This document shows positions 10,675 through 23,700 of a stretch of 64,000 nt of DNA, one piece after another (the stretch's first letter is position 1; each line of letters opens with the position of its first letter). Source of the DNA: Spironucleus salmonicida (lineage: Eukaryota > Fornicata > Diplomonadida > Hexamitidae). The DNA lies in assembly GCA_000497125.2 (NCBI GenBank), contig CM035322.1, positions 628,001-692,000 of the forward strand. The letters run 5' to 3'. The notes beneath the pieces are model-generated. The model did not search any database. It was not told where the DNA came from and was given only the letters and a program-made list of their open reading frames with translations. A program made the translations under genes and the position numbers.

Positions 10675-12345
10675 TCAAACAGTAACATCTTCACCAACAG
10701 CTTCTTCCACATACTTCAGTCTTCGGATCTTATGTTCTTTGAACCCTTTCTTATGTGCTTCGTTTTCAGGATTTCCGTATCTAATTAAAGATATTAAAAA
10801 GTTCAAAACAACTAATGCCATCTAGAATGCTACTACACATATTACACTCACTGAAAATTATTTCTATGTATCTTTTAAAACGATAGCTACGATTTAGAAC
10901 GTACTTTAATTCAAGCAACTAGCTAATGAGCTTCCAAAAGTTCTAGAAAGTGGAGGTAAACCGCATACATATTATGATAATGATCTAGGTACACAAGTTA
11001 GTAGCAATGCATATGTATGTTATTAAACCCAAATTGAGAAGAAAATGTAAATAAAGAACATTATTAGTGCCCCATATTTGAACTGAAATACCCCAGCAAA
11101 AATTCCCATACTTACAAAAAGCAGCAGATAAACTGCAGGAATAAGCATTCTAGATACAATTTTTTTGGTTAAAATATTATTAAGAAGCGTACTAGCCACT
11201 CCAAACGCTGACCCAATTGAGCTCATTGCACCAATTATTGAATCAGGGAACAAAACATGCTTTAATATTTAAGGTATTAAAAATTGTAACGATAATGTGT
11301 TTGCGAAATTCATTGTATTAGTAAAAAGTACATCTACAAGAGGATTTTTCAGTAAACCAAGTGGCATAATAGGTGATTTTGCTAACTTTTCAGAATAGTA
11401 AAACGCCACACAGCCTAATACAAACACAACTCCTAAAATTCCAGCAGGAATAAAATTTTAGAAAGTTAAAAATGTGAAAAATAAGGCAAAAGAAACGAGT
11501 AAAACAGCCAATGAAAATGATCCGAAAAAGTCAAAATGGGCCCATTTTCCCTATCTTGGAAGTTGAGAAAATGGAATTAAAAATAACACCGAAATTCCTA
11601 TTAAGACAGCGGGAACAAGATGAACATATTGCCAACCGGCAGCATCAATGATTGCCTACCCAATGAAGGGATATATAACCTATTGAACCATTCTAAGGAT
11701 TAAAGTATTAGCCACAGACTATTAGCGTTTTTCATCTGAAGGATAAGAGGACACAAACATATTTCTTGTAGATAAAAATCCAGAAGTAGTAGCACCAATA
11801 AAAGCCCTTATAATAACCAATGATATAAAATCGTTAATGAAAAATGCGGCAATATATAGTATGAATGTTATTACTAATAAAATTTATGTCAAAGTTACAA
11901 CTCCTACCAGGGATGCCATCTTCGAAAAAGGAATAGAAGTAGCAGCAGTCCCAAGATAATAAGAAGTCTCTAACCACTAAGCTTCTGCATATGTTATATT
12001 CAATTCTTTTTAGATCATAGGAAGAGCAAGAGGTATTACCGATTCATCAAACTAGTTTATAGAACAAACAAAAAATACATAAGGGCATATTGCCCAAAAG
12101 TTAGAGTTTCCAGGTGAATTGTACTTCCAATGCCACCAATATTTTTTAGGTAAGGGTTCTTGTGATTCAATATGTTCAGTTTCGTCTGTTTCATCTTAAT
12201 TTTTATTCACGGTAGTTGCGATGATGATATCTGGCTAAGAAGACTTTGAATGTTCTTCAACCTCCTAAGCAACCTATTCAAACTATTATGCTAGTATGTC
12301 CTTCTCTATTAATTCTTCCGGAGAGAAATGACACTGGTCCGTCAT
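10675..12345 (-). CDS. MFS transporter, drug:H+ antiporter type, 556 aa
   Basis: One frame from ATG 12343-12345 to TGA 10675-10677, heavily using TAA/TAG for Gln. After a charged cytoplasmic N-terminus of about 80 residues come roughly 14 hydrophobic segments. The 'RNMFVSSYPSDEKRQQSVA' loop and the 'GWQYVHLVPAVLIG' segment match the DHA2/EmrB layout (compare 'GWRWIFxINxPIG'). The length fits a 14-helix MFS protein. The substrate cannot be told from sequence; export of drugs or metabolites by proton antiport is the family role. The C-terminus is charged and acidic (VEEAVGEDVTV). Confidence 0.88.
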
Positions 12346-12706
12346 TATTTTTACGATAGAATATTTTATATAAGCTAAAATAGTATTAAATGAATGTGGA
12401 GTTTATAGAAATTATGTAAAATAAATTAATAAGCTTTATTCTACATAATATAAGTATTTAAAACTTTATGAAAAACTTTATGACGCCTTTTTACTTTTTA
12501 TTGGCTATATTAAATAAAGTTATAACAAGACTTTAAAAAACAATTTACTTGGTTCATCTCCTGAATCCTATCCAGAGGCAATCTGAATATGGTTTCATTA
12601 AATTCTCATCAATGTTTTATTTTCAGCATGCATCCTCCACCTTTGGCTTTCCCTTTCCTTATCTTGCTTTAACTATTATTATATATATTATAACATAATA
12701 CCTAAA

Positions 12707-13741
12707 ATGCTCGAAAAACTTATCCGCCTTACAAAGCTGGATTTGCAGCTAAGTATTTGCGATGCCATCAAAAGTATGGCACCCACACTGTCAAATTTTT
12801 CCCAGGACGGCGCGCTCAACATCGCGATAATAACCTCCCCCTTCCACTGCGATTCGTCTTTCCAGACGAGCCCAGAAACGTCACTCCTGGCGCTTTTCCG
12901 CATTGCCATCAAGATGCACGCTGTCTCAAACTCACCTGCTGCGATCCAGGACGCCCTGGGGGCCTCCCCGCGCACCTTCGCGATCGTGTCATCGCAGCAC
13001 CCCGGGTACGTCCAGACAGTCGTCCTGCGCGCTCTAGCGGCCACCTACACGCAGCTCTGCAATACGCCGCAGCTGAATATAGCCGCCTTCAGCTTCGCTG
13101 GGCAGGCAGTATTCACGAGGACACTAGATTTCCTGGCCAGAAAGCGCGCTCTGGGATCGGAGTTTATCACAAAGTCACTCTCGTTGGATTTTTTGTAGGC
13201 GTAATACTACGCCAATGATGTTTTAGACGCGCTAATGGTACAGGGAGTTTATGAGGAAAACGAGCAGATTCAGAGTCAAGTTAGGCTGTATAGGAAGCTA
13301 AAAAGGGCTGTTAGGGACTAGTAGCTTGTATTTAAGTTATTAGTATTGTTTAAAACTGATTTACAGGCTGCAATTATGGGGCTGACAGAGGCCAAGGTGA
13401 GCACTGAAGATATTGCGAATCTGTGCGCGATCGGCGACGATGGATGTCAGGGATTAGTACTTGGTGGGATTGATAGGTTTTTGGGGTAGCTTATGGAAAA
13501 AATTGTAAATAGCGATTCTCCGTACGCTGTTATTATGCAAATAATAAGAGTTAGATCTAAATTGGAGCTTAAGAGCCTTTTTAAACTATTAAAACCTTAT
13601 AACAAGGATAGTTTAGTTTCATTAGATGTATTGCATCAGATAGTGCTGCAGCTGTAGGAAATTGGGATGATGAGACTCAGAAAATAAGGTACCAATCTGT
13701 GGATATATGCTAATGATGAAAATTGTAATAAATTGGACTGA
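12707..13741 (+). CDS. Hypothetical protein, 344 aa, possible C-terminal winged helix
   Basis: ATG 12707 to TGA 13739-13741; the last third uses TAR codons while the first half is GC-rich and nearly free of them. The N-terminal half is helical with hydrophobic strands (TFAIVSSQHPGYVQTVVLRA). The C-terminal 60 residues read LHQIVLQLQEIGMMRLRKQG then TNLWIYAND, which resembles the recognition helix and wing of a winged-helix domain, as in replication or transcription factors. No Walker motifs. The domain call is inference. Confidence 0.85.
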
Positions 13742-14614
13742 TTGTTATCGGCAGCGAAAGGCTCAGTTTTGGGCATTTTACATTAGAAATTTAGTCAATG
13801 CTAAATATTGTTTGTAAATTTATTAACAGAAATGTTGAAATGGAAAATATCTATTAAATTAAAAGATTGATACTGGATATTTGTTATAGTTATAACTTCA
13901 TTTGATAGTAATTATAAAACTAATATAGTATAGAATTATTGACCTAAAATTATGATATAGCCATATATACTTCTTATATTATTATAAGCGTTAATCCTAA
14001 GTATATTAAGTTGAATTGCTATTATTATTTCCATGTCTAAAATAGTATACTTTGCGTAACTGATTAAATATAAAAATTAAAATACTCATCTATTAAATTA
14101 GCATGTTTAGATGTAAATAGGTTAATAATATTGAAACAAATATGATAACTACGATCGTATTTACTATATATATAAATTTTCGTATATATTTAGTGATATT
14201 TTATTATTATAAATTTTATAGTTGTTGTTTCTTTTGTTTAGTTATTTTTGCTCATATGCTTTATATTGATATTATGGAGAAAAACCTCAGCTTATCAATA
14301 TTTATCATAATAATAATTAATGTTAATTACGTTAATAAGAATCACTTATGTAAACCACGTAATTAATATACTTATACTTATTAATAATATATAATTCGGA
14401 ATCCGATAAAATGAGGCATGATCTCAAAACCCTATGGTATTCATATTATAAACTAGAATAATTATCCAGATAAATCTGAAATTAAAAACTATCTTTTTTC
14501 ACTATTACCTAAATAATATGAATATACGTAAGTTTAAGTTATTCCGAGAAACCACAAACTGATGGCTCATAGGCCTATTAATATCACTCTATATTCTATT
14601 CTCTATTTTCCAAA
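13742..14614. other. AT-rich spacer
   Basis: About 0.87 kb, very AT-rich. A hydrophobic open frame at 14142-14366 is low complexity and closes at TAA, not TGA, so it is not counted as a gene. Confidence 0.55.
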
Positions 14615-14842
14615 ATGTATGCAAAGATAAGTCAGTCAACAGCTAGTTTAAGAAAGAAATGTCTACCTCCATTGAATTCATCGCAACCTAAATTACTAAG
14701 TTACATATCAGAGCATGTATCTTCTCCAATAGTTACTAGATGCAGGTCTTAATCTCGAGATCTAGAACTCTCTGACTGCTAACAGGACTATGATTTCACT
14801 GAGAAATCTATTCTTCTATTGCGAAACTTCATATTACAGTGA
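14615..14842 (+). CDS. Small LPPL/SDxE protein family member, 75 aa
   Basis: ATG 14615 to TGA 14840-14842 with two TAA read as Gln. It shares a clear pattern with proteins at 59492, 51533, 39956 and 37692: a basic N-terminus, CLPPLNSSQPKLLSYIS, then SSPIVTRCRSQSRDLELSD, then an acidic patch and a hydrophobic tail SILLLRNFILQ. No signal peptide or membrane helix. Function unknown; a short linear peptide with a folded C-terminal helix is likely. Invisible under the standard code. Confidence 0.8.
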
Positions 14843-15588
14843 TTATAATTTATAATATACGTTTTAACTCTTATCTACTAAAAAGTCCAACTAAAACATA
14901 TAATCTGTCACTTCGCCTATAGTACCTTTGGATGTGATGTCTTAACTTATACTACTTAGTTTGGCTTAGGAAACACACAAAAAGTATGAATCATTATATT
15001 CATTTCAGTAGGACCGCGTACTACTGGGGGTCTCCCAAAGCGATTGAAATGCAAGTATAGTTTATTACTTGCCGTTGCATAGCTGGGCTAAGCATTTCGT
15101 GAATTTAGATAACTATTTTATATGATATTGCTTTGCTTTCCGCTAGGGTAGGAAGCCCTAAACGACATTATAATCCCAACACACAGCGGATTCGGCTAAA
15201 ATAGTTTCATATAATAAAAATAGTCACAATCTCATGAGTGCAGAAGCGGGTCAATGCTAAATTCTTCGAGTAGTATAGATACCACTGGCCTAGTGTAACA
15301 TAATTGCATTTGCGACAGTAAAAAGCGTTAAAATGGTGCTATAATAGGTAAGTTTGCTAGCTGCCATGATGGGTAGCGTGCATTCTAAATTTGAAGAAGA
15401 TAACGATTTAACGTCCGGCATTGTAAAAACATCTTAGGCAGCAGATGCAGACCGTGTAGGCTATATGCTGTTAGAACATATTATCAGAGTAAAAGTGAAG
15501 CCACCTTGTACGGATATTGGCTTGAGATGAGAGAGACCCCGTAGATAAATATTATCCATCACTATGTAAATGCTGTATTTACCCTTAT
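14843..15588. other. Degenerate, moderately GC-rich block
   Basis: The sequence from about 15000 to 15580 is less AT-rich than ordinary spacer and has protein-like stretches in more than one minus-strand frame, but no intact gene. It abuts the end of the 4.1-kb repeat unit at 15589. It may be a worn-out former gene or element; family unknown. Confidence 0.35.
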
Positions 15589-16001
15589 GGCCCTAGGCCT
15601 ATTTCCAAACAAGTATCAACACAGACTAAAAAGTTATGATAGTTCTATCCTATAGTATTTCATTGCACGCCTTTTACATTCTGCCAGGGGTGAAAAAGTT
15701 CTCGTGCTTTCCTTATCCCTTGCATTCTATGGTGTTTACTTTTCCTCTGCTTGCCTCTTATCTTTCCAGGCACAGGCTACGCTCATGATAGTGAACTTAG
15801 CCTGTGTTGGACAATACTTGCAAACTAACATCCGACGCGTAAATATAGTTTTCAGTTTTAGACAGACACCATCAAGCATGCAAATAATACACCCTATCTC
15901 CCTTACCCAAAGTCTAGAATCGCACAATTGCCACATCTCAATTCTCTCTACCCTGTAATTCCTCTTACTCCCCGTACAGTATTTTTCACTCACATAAAAT
16001 C

Positions 16002-18500
16002 TCATTTAACCAGCGTACCACCGTTACTATTAACAGCAAACACTGACACACTCGCTGGCTGCAAACTATTTTCCTCTATAACGGTTACGTTAGCTTTCTT
16101 TTTCTTCGACATGGCGTAGTAAGCTCCCAGCCCTGCTAGAACACCTACCGCTAAAACCACCCCTACAACAATCCCAACTATCGCCCCCACTCCAATGTTG
16201 CCCACGGAGCTCAGACACTGACCTCTATTGACCGAAAAGGTCTCCATGCACGCATTACACTCACCAGAACCATCGCATGATTAGCAGTGCTCAGGGCACG
16301 CTTTGCACTCATTTCCAGAGGTGCTAGAGAAGCAAAATTCGTATTCTTTACACGGTTTGCTGGCAGAACAGACCACTTCAGCGCAGATTCCTGAAACCTT
16401 TAGAAAGTAGTTTTCTGCGCATTTAGAGCATGTATTTGCCTCGGTGCAGGTTTCACAATTTGCAGGGCATGCCTGACACAGATTTCCGGTTTCAAGTTTC
16501 TGGCAGAAATTATTTTTCTGGCATTAAACTTTTTCAGAGCATTAATTCTTAACGCATTTTTTAGAGGATGAAATATCGAATCCATCCTGACACGAAGCGC
16601 AGGTAGTTGAATCAGAGCAGGTCTTGCACGATTCATGGCATTTGGTGCAAATATTTCCCGCGTCCTAGAGAGTACAAAACTCGCCTTCTGTGCATTTTTA
16701 TGAGTCATTGCATGCATCTGCAACGCATTAAGCAGTACTTGAAAGTCGCGAGCTCTGCTAACATTTGCTGCAGATTCCGTTCGGCGAGCATTCCATGCAA
16801 TGTAGTGGGCACTTTTTGCACGCTTTGGAATTCAGGTAAAAGGTTGTATCACATGTTGTACAGGTGTTCGAATCTGTACAGCTTAAGCAGTTTTCAGAGC
16901 AATTTTTACAGATGTTACCAGTTTCAAGTATCTCGCAGAATTGACGTGTCTGACATTAAACCTTTTCTGAGCATTAGTTCTTAACGCATTGTTTAGAGTC
17001 TGATAGCTCGAGTCCATCCTGACACGAATCACAGACAGTGGAAGCAGAACAGGTCTTGCAAGATTCCTTGCATTTTGTGCATTGATTTCCAGTATCGATA
17101 AGTTCGCAAAACTGGTCTTTGCTGCAGGGCTTGGAAACCGTGCACAGCTATTCTATGCACGATTTGGTGCCTGAAATGTACATTCCATCGTTGCAGCTAG
17201 AGCATGAATCTTTATTTTCGCAGGTCTTGCACTAGCTTTGGCAGGGATTGCACTTGCCATTCTCGAAGTAATGGCCATGCACACATAGATCGCACGTGGT
17301 AGCGTCTTTACAGGTTTGACAGTTCTCTAAGCAGTTTATGCACTGGTTGCCCTATATCTGTCGTTTGCAGAATTCTTTAGTTTCGCATAAATCTTCGTCG
17401 CCGCACTGATTGCCAAGTTTTGCGTAGCACTTATTTTCGTATAGTACGTATGAACTTAAGCACTTTGTGCAATCATCAGTACTAGTGCATATTAAGCAGC
17501 CGGAATGACATAATTAGCATTCTTTTTAAGAGTTCAGAAAAAAGAAAGGTTTGCATTTGGCGCAAAGCTTGTCAGAAATACAAGTATCACATCCCAAAGC
17601 ACAATTTTTACAGTAGCCATCTACTGCAATGAATGGTAACAGACACTTGTCACATAGTCCTTTTTTGTTAACAGTCTTGCAGTATTGTGGCGTCTAAACG
17701 CACCTGTTGCCAGTTTCGTCTTTCACGCACTTCTGGTCGGTGTGGCAAGGTAATTTAGCGTCACACTCCATTATAAGGCATTTATCGTTTTACAAAATGA
17801 AACCCTCGCGACAAATTCCGCACACAGAGTCTGATGCGCAAGCCAGACAGTTTTCCTAGCATTTTTTGCAGCTACCGGCAGCCAAAATGCTGTTATCTTA
17901 ACACGTAGTACATGTTGTTGTCGATGAGCAGTTCAAGCAGTTCACAGGGCAGGGATTGCAAGCATTTCCTTGCAGCATAAACGAAGGTTAGCATTAGTTA
18001 CAAGTTGCAGAACTACTACATATTTTGCATCCATCAGCGCACTTGATGCACTACTAATTTTCGAAACGGAAACCGTCTTAACAGGTTTAGCATTAGGAAA
18101 TGCCAGAGCAAGATTTACAGCCCAGCCCACAATACACACAATTTTATTTATCAAGTATATAACCTTACTCACATGCAAGGCATTCATCTTTATTATTGCA
18201 TTGACTGCAATGCTGTTTGCATTTTACACATAATTGATTAATCTTTCTATAGCCAGGGAGGCATTTTAAACAACCTGAGTAGGTGCACTATTAACAGCCT
18301 TCTACACATTTGCGACAGCCATTACTAGAACGACTATAACCTTATCTACAAGAATGACAAATACCAATATTATACTAACTACAAGATGCACAGTTGTACA
18401 CAGAGCAGTTCTAACAGAACTTGCTTCCATTGCTGGGGGTTTTGCTAGGGCAGACGGTAGAAATTGGACAGGCTTTAGTGGGACATATTACTTACGTCAT
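16002..18500 (-). CDS. Cysteine-rich membrane protein (VSP/CRMP-like), copy 1, 832 aa
   Basis: ATG 18498-18500 to TGA 16002-16004, 833 codons, many TAR codons. Almost the whole ectodomain is built of CxxC and CxC units spaced as in Giardia VSPs and Spironucleus cysteine-rich membrane proteins. Near the C-terminus a Gly/Val/Ala-rich membrane helix (IGVGAIVGIVVGVVLAVGVL) is followed by YYAMSKKKKA and a cytoplasmic tail of about 30 residues, longer than in Giardia VSPs. No hydrophobic signal peptide is visible at the start (MTQVICPT...). The likely role is a surface coat or variant antigen. The C-terminal third is nearly identical to the copy at 47498-49996, while the N-terminal two-thirds is diverged. 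Confidence 0.9.
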
Positions 18501-19708
18501 TTTAGAACGAAGTTGAAGATTTGTTTTTGTAAATTTAAAAGTTATCCATAGTTAAAGTTATTAGAGAAAGCAAAAACTAGGTAAAAAAATATTTTTAAAA
18601 GTATTATTATAATGATATAATGTTTCATATACACGTGAAAGCAACAAAATAAAATAGGAGATTTAACGATTTATTCCTAATAATACTGTTATGGGGAAAT
18701 TTGAAAAAATACAAAAATAAATATTTAGGTAAATGCGAAACAAGTAGTTAATATTAAATTAAAGTTTCGAAAGTACTTTAGATTATTCACAGTATATTAT
18801 TATTGTAAAAATTCATTTCAGGTAAAATAAATAATTTAATATCAATAGATAATAGTTATATTAATGAATTTTTCGATTTCCTCTTTTTTATATACGTTAA
18901 TAATTAAAGGTTAAAATCTATTTTCAATAATTGAATGTAATTACATAAAAAATATATATTTCGAATTAAATGAGTAGAAATTGATATTTTTAACTAGATA
19001 AATAATTGATATATTTTAAAACTTTAGACATAGATAATATAATATATTATAGTATATCAATCATTTTTGATAGTATATATAATTACCATATAATACTAAT
19101 AAATACCGAATAAGTATAACTGATACTTACTTAAAATATTATAATTTATATTAATATATTTGATTATAAATTATGAAAATAAGGTACATGAATTGATGTA
19201 GAAATTAGTAATACTATACATTTTAAACGCTTCATTATGCATAAACAACCATTAACGTTAACTTTATCTCATTGAAACTAAAATTAGTTATCATTATTAA
19301 AGCAATTACCTTAGGTATCTAATATATACTTAATAATTATAATAACACTTTGTTTTAATTATTATGAAAACAACGCTCCTTTTTGCATATAATTACTTAA
19401 TATTATACTATATAATAATAATTTTATATATAATTGGTCATAAAATGTTCATGCGAATAATACACATTCAGGACAAATCTACAATTCTACTTATTACACC
19501 AATAAATCTAATAGTTAAATACTAAATCCAGCAGATCAATAGCTCTCTTCTAGCGATGTCTGTACCAACTTAATGCAATGATTCCATTCAAGCCATTTAT
19601 CCTCTGCCCATTCACACTCCCTCAAAACACTATAAGCTTTCCTCAATTATATCATAACATCCCTAAACCATTAAATTGCTGCTAAAATACCTCATAATAA
19701 ATTGATTT
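18501..19708. other. AT-rich 5' flank of the cysteine-rich gene, within the repeat
   Basis: About 1.2 kb of AT-rich non-coding sequence shared with 46292-47497. It probably holds the promoter, but no motif can be named. Confidence 0.5.
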
Positions 19709-20748
19709 AAATACGATTATTTTAACCCATTTTAACCCCAATAAACCGCATTCAGCCCTCCATGCAACCCTATACCCCCTTATTCACTCTCAGACCGCCC
19801 CGCAAAACCTGCTAATTTCAGCCTATCCTATCAAAATTCTACCAACTCCCTCAACGGCTTATATCAGCATATAATACTAACTATAATAACCTTCCAAATT
19901 TCCGTGACTTTCTACGGTAGAACCACAAATTTTTCACTCCAATTTTTCACTTCAACGGCGCATTTTTTAACGGCGAACAGCACGATTTTGAGCGCTACAA
20001 ACGAATTGAGCGGGTAGTTTTTTGGCGTTTTAAGGACTTCAAAAAGGTCATTTTTCCGCCTTTCGGAATGACGTTTTTAGCGCAAATTTTCGCTCCAAAA
20101 CTGCAAAATCCATCAAATTCTAATAGCTCGCAGGGCGCAAAAGCTTCGTTTTAGCATTTTTAGGGTGCAGGTTTCATAGAATTTCGTGCTGATATAAAGG
20201 TGAAAAAATTACTTTATTGTAGTAAGAATGCGTATAGAAAATTAGTGATTTTTGCGGTAGCGGGTGTGAAAAGATGTTGTAGACAAAAATTAGGAATGTG
20301 TTTATTATGTATAGTTTATTTAATGGTAATTTAATTGTGATATAACGTATATGTTATATCTGATCCAACGAAATAGGAATTTGATTTTTGCATGATTTAG
20401 AGCGAAAACGAAAATGTGAAGTTTTGGGGTTGACATCCGCAGGATATGGCTATTCTGAATGGGTTCAGTTGTGGAGTTGAACGGTGAGTAGAAGTTACCA
20501 AGTTAACGAAATTATGGTGTATATGTAAATTTAAGGAGCAGTTAGGAGAATTTATTAGACTACTTAGTTAATGTGATATTAGTCATTTTTACAGCTGTAA
20601 TTGGAAGCATTGCCTTAATGAACACAGTTTCCAGGTTGAATTGTTTTATTTTGTATAAGAATGACAGATTTTTCCAAGCTCTAGCATGAGTTATTATGGG
20701 AATATAGCTACAAATGCTTCTAAGGTTATGTCAAATATGACATAGAGG
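19709..20748. other. Spacer with a GC-richer block, no confident gene
   Basis: From about 19750 to 20340 composition is closer to coding, and frames are open on both strands (one plus-strand frame closes at a TGA near 20340, one minus-strand frame spans about 20118-20609). None has a good start, family match or clear codon bias, so no gene is called. Confidence 0.4.
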
Positions 20749-23700
20749 TCAGAGAAATTTTTCAACATCATCTTACGATTACACCTCTGTTTATTATTTA
20801 GCAGGCTCTTCTTTATTCTGCTAATTATATATTAAATCTATTTATTAGATAATCTTCTCAACAGTCTAATTTTCTATATTTCTTAGATAATCTATGCAAA
20901 ACATAGAAGACGTATTGTTGCGTTTACAGTTCACAAAGTAGAAAATGTCAAGACGGAAAAATTTATCATTGAATAACTATTTGCTTTCCTACTACTATTC
21001 TTTTTCTTTTAATTCTTATAAGTAATCAAGTACAGTTGTGTTTTTTGTTCCGTAAGGTGATATCGTGTTCTTATCTTAAATCTTTTACTACACTTTTAAT
21101 TACTATAGTAATTATTTGATCTTTCCTAATAACACTTTAAACGCAAAATGAACTATGATTTATGGCAATCCGAACAGATTTTTCCAGTAAGTGTTAACAT
21201 TAATAATCTCGATTTCTGCTTATTATCCTTTCTCTAGAACGCTAGTGCACCATTCTGATATTAGATTTTGCAATTCCTAAATCTCTTCCTTTGACATTAC
21301 TTTTACCTAATTCGGAGTTGCACCGCCAGGTTATTATAATACTTTTCCGTCATTGACTTAGCTATATTATTCTGTTAGTAGTGGTACGGATAGCACCGCA
21401 TATTTTGATGCGGTTACAATTTACTATTAGAATTTCGATTCTTTTGCCAACTAACTTTAAGATAATTAATTAAATAGCTAACATAATTCGAGCATATCAA
21501 ACGCAAGTTACTAGTCTAGTACCGATAGTCCTACGTCTTCCTAATTTGTTTCAGATTCGTTAGTTGGTGTTTACAATCCTATCGCCTAGTTCCATAGATC
21601 CATGTAATCTTAAATTCCAACTTAGTCTTAAGTTGATTGTTTCCCTATTTAGATTTGTACATCCTTTTATGATTTCTCTCCTAATAGTAACTCACCTTTT
21701 ATACATGTTAGCATTTTATCAACAAAACTCTAATATGCCACTGCACTTTAATGTTTTTATGTAGCAACTAATGTGTCAGCTGTTGGCTACTTAGCGTTTT
21801 CTTATACCTATTCAAATTCTTTACTAGCCTGTTCTATTAATAATGTAGTTTTTTCCTGTGTCGTAGATTACAGTTCCTTTTCCTTCTTCAATATTTCTTT
21901 TAATATGTTCAGTGTATTCATGGCGGCATTTACAGAACCTTCGCGTTCTTTTGATATAATTTATTTGGATGTTAAATCTGTTTAAGCGTCTTCAACCCGT
22001 TATTTCACAGTCGCGGTCATATTCGTAGCTTCTGTTTAATTCTACGTTAATAATTCAATTTATTAATTTGCATTTATTAGCCTTTCTGCTAGATGTTTTA
22101 TTGCTTCTAAACGAACACTACTATCATACTTGGCTTATAACAGTTCAAATTCAGCTTACGCTTTTATGGCAGCTTTTGCAATATCATTATCTTCATTAGT
22201 ATTTTCTGTTAGTGTTTATTACCAATCTTTTGCTTATTATAACTATATCTCTGCCTATTCAATATTAAACTATTTTCTTGGAGAAACTGATGCATATTAT
22301 GCATATAGTAATGCTTTTTCTGCTTTTTCAATCTCTTACACTGCATTTAACATTGCGTATTCTTACCGTTTTTCGTACTAAATAACTATATTTTTAGCAT
22401 CTATATTTGGTTTGCTTGCGTTTAATTTAGCTGTAGTTAGTTCTGCTTCCGCTTGGTTGAATTTGGCTTTGGCTGTAGTTAGTTCTGCTTCCGCTTGGTT
22501 GACTTTGGCTTTGGCTGTAGTTAGTTCTGCTTCAGCTTCGTCTACTTCGTTCTTCAGCTATTCTACTTTATCATCTGCTTTTACCACTTCGTTCTTCAGC
22601 TATACTACTTTGTCATTTGCTTGGGCTACATCATTATTCAGCTATTCTACTTTGGCTTTTACTTCACTTAAAACCTCCGCCTCTTTCTGTGCTTAGTATG
22701 CTTCTACTTTTTCCGTTCTTGCTTCATATTATGGACTCACCTAGTGGTGCAGGCAAATCTGATTGAAGTTTTGCTGGTATTTATTTGTTACATGTAAACA
22801 TGTTGCAATCCCAGTATCTTTTTATTTTTCAAACAGTTCTTCCCCAGTATGGTTTCCGGAATCCATCAACAGGTTAATGCTTGAAACTTTCTTTCCTTCA
22901 ACTTCATGGGCCTAAATTGATAGCATGCTTTTGTTAGAAAATGAATTTATTATTGTATCCTCCACCCCGAATAGTGAAATTAGATAATCCGGCATCGGCG
23001 GAGATGTATCAACAAATAGATTCGAAATGCAAGTTTTATCAGTAATAGTTACGATCGCAAGTTTCTCATCCTCCTATAGTAGACCTAGTTGTTTTAGCTT
23101 TATATAGCAAACGCTGGCGTTCTGAATAGCTTCACCAACGTACATATTTATGTCTGGCGTAGTGCAGTACCAGTATTTGTCAAAAGATTTTTGTAAAAAC
23201 ATGAAAAATGCACCTTTAAAAAGCGACTAAAACTGTGCATAAATTTCTTTCAGTGTGGGGATATTATTCTATTAGACCTACAGTGGATTCATATAAATTT
23301 CCAGATACTGTGAATACGTGATAACCTATTTAAAAAGTTTAGTTAGCCCACTCATATGAGTAGGTTACTGTCTGCATAATGATACAATAATGATTATCGC
23401 GGATGATATCTCTGATATCTGCTGCTACTTAAGCAAACCCTCGATTTATCCCGTAGTGCATAACTGGCTAAGTTAGGCTTAATCCGATTCTCCATTTAGC
23501 ATGGTAAGCGTATCTAGAAACCTCTAGCTTGCTAAGAAATGTAATACGAACACCACATCTCGATTCAGCGTTGAGGATGAGGTGAGATGTAAATGTTTAT
23601 TAAATTCTGCAATCGACTACGGCTTAAACAGTACCTATTTGCATTTCTAATCTATGCGCTAGTTAACTCCAACTTATTAACCCTACCTAATTATGAACAA

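Larger units (their letters stand above)
15589..19708. repeat. 4.1-kb repeat unit, copy 1 (inverted copy at 46292-50409)
   Basis: Starts at GGCCCTAGGCC and runs to ATTGATTT. It is the reverse complement, with some divergence, of 46292-50409; paired coordinates sum to about 66,000 throughout, so the two copies are nearly collinear. It contains a whole cysteine-rich protein gene, about 1.2 kb of AT-rich 5' flank and 0.4 kb of 3' flank. Confidence 0.92.

Noticed and set aside
20118-20609. Minus-strand frame of about 160 codons
   Set aside because: Composition is not protein-like and competing frames are open on the other strand.
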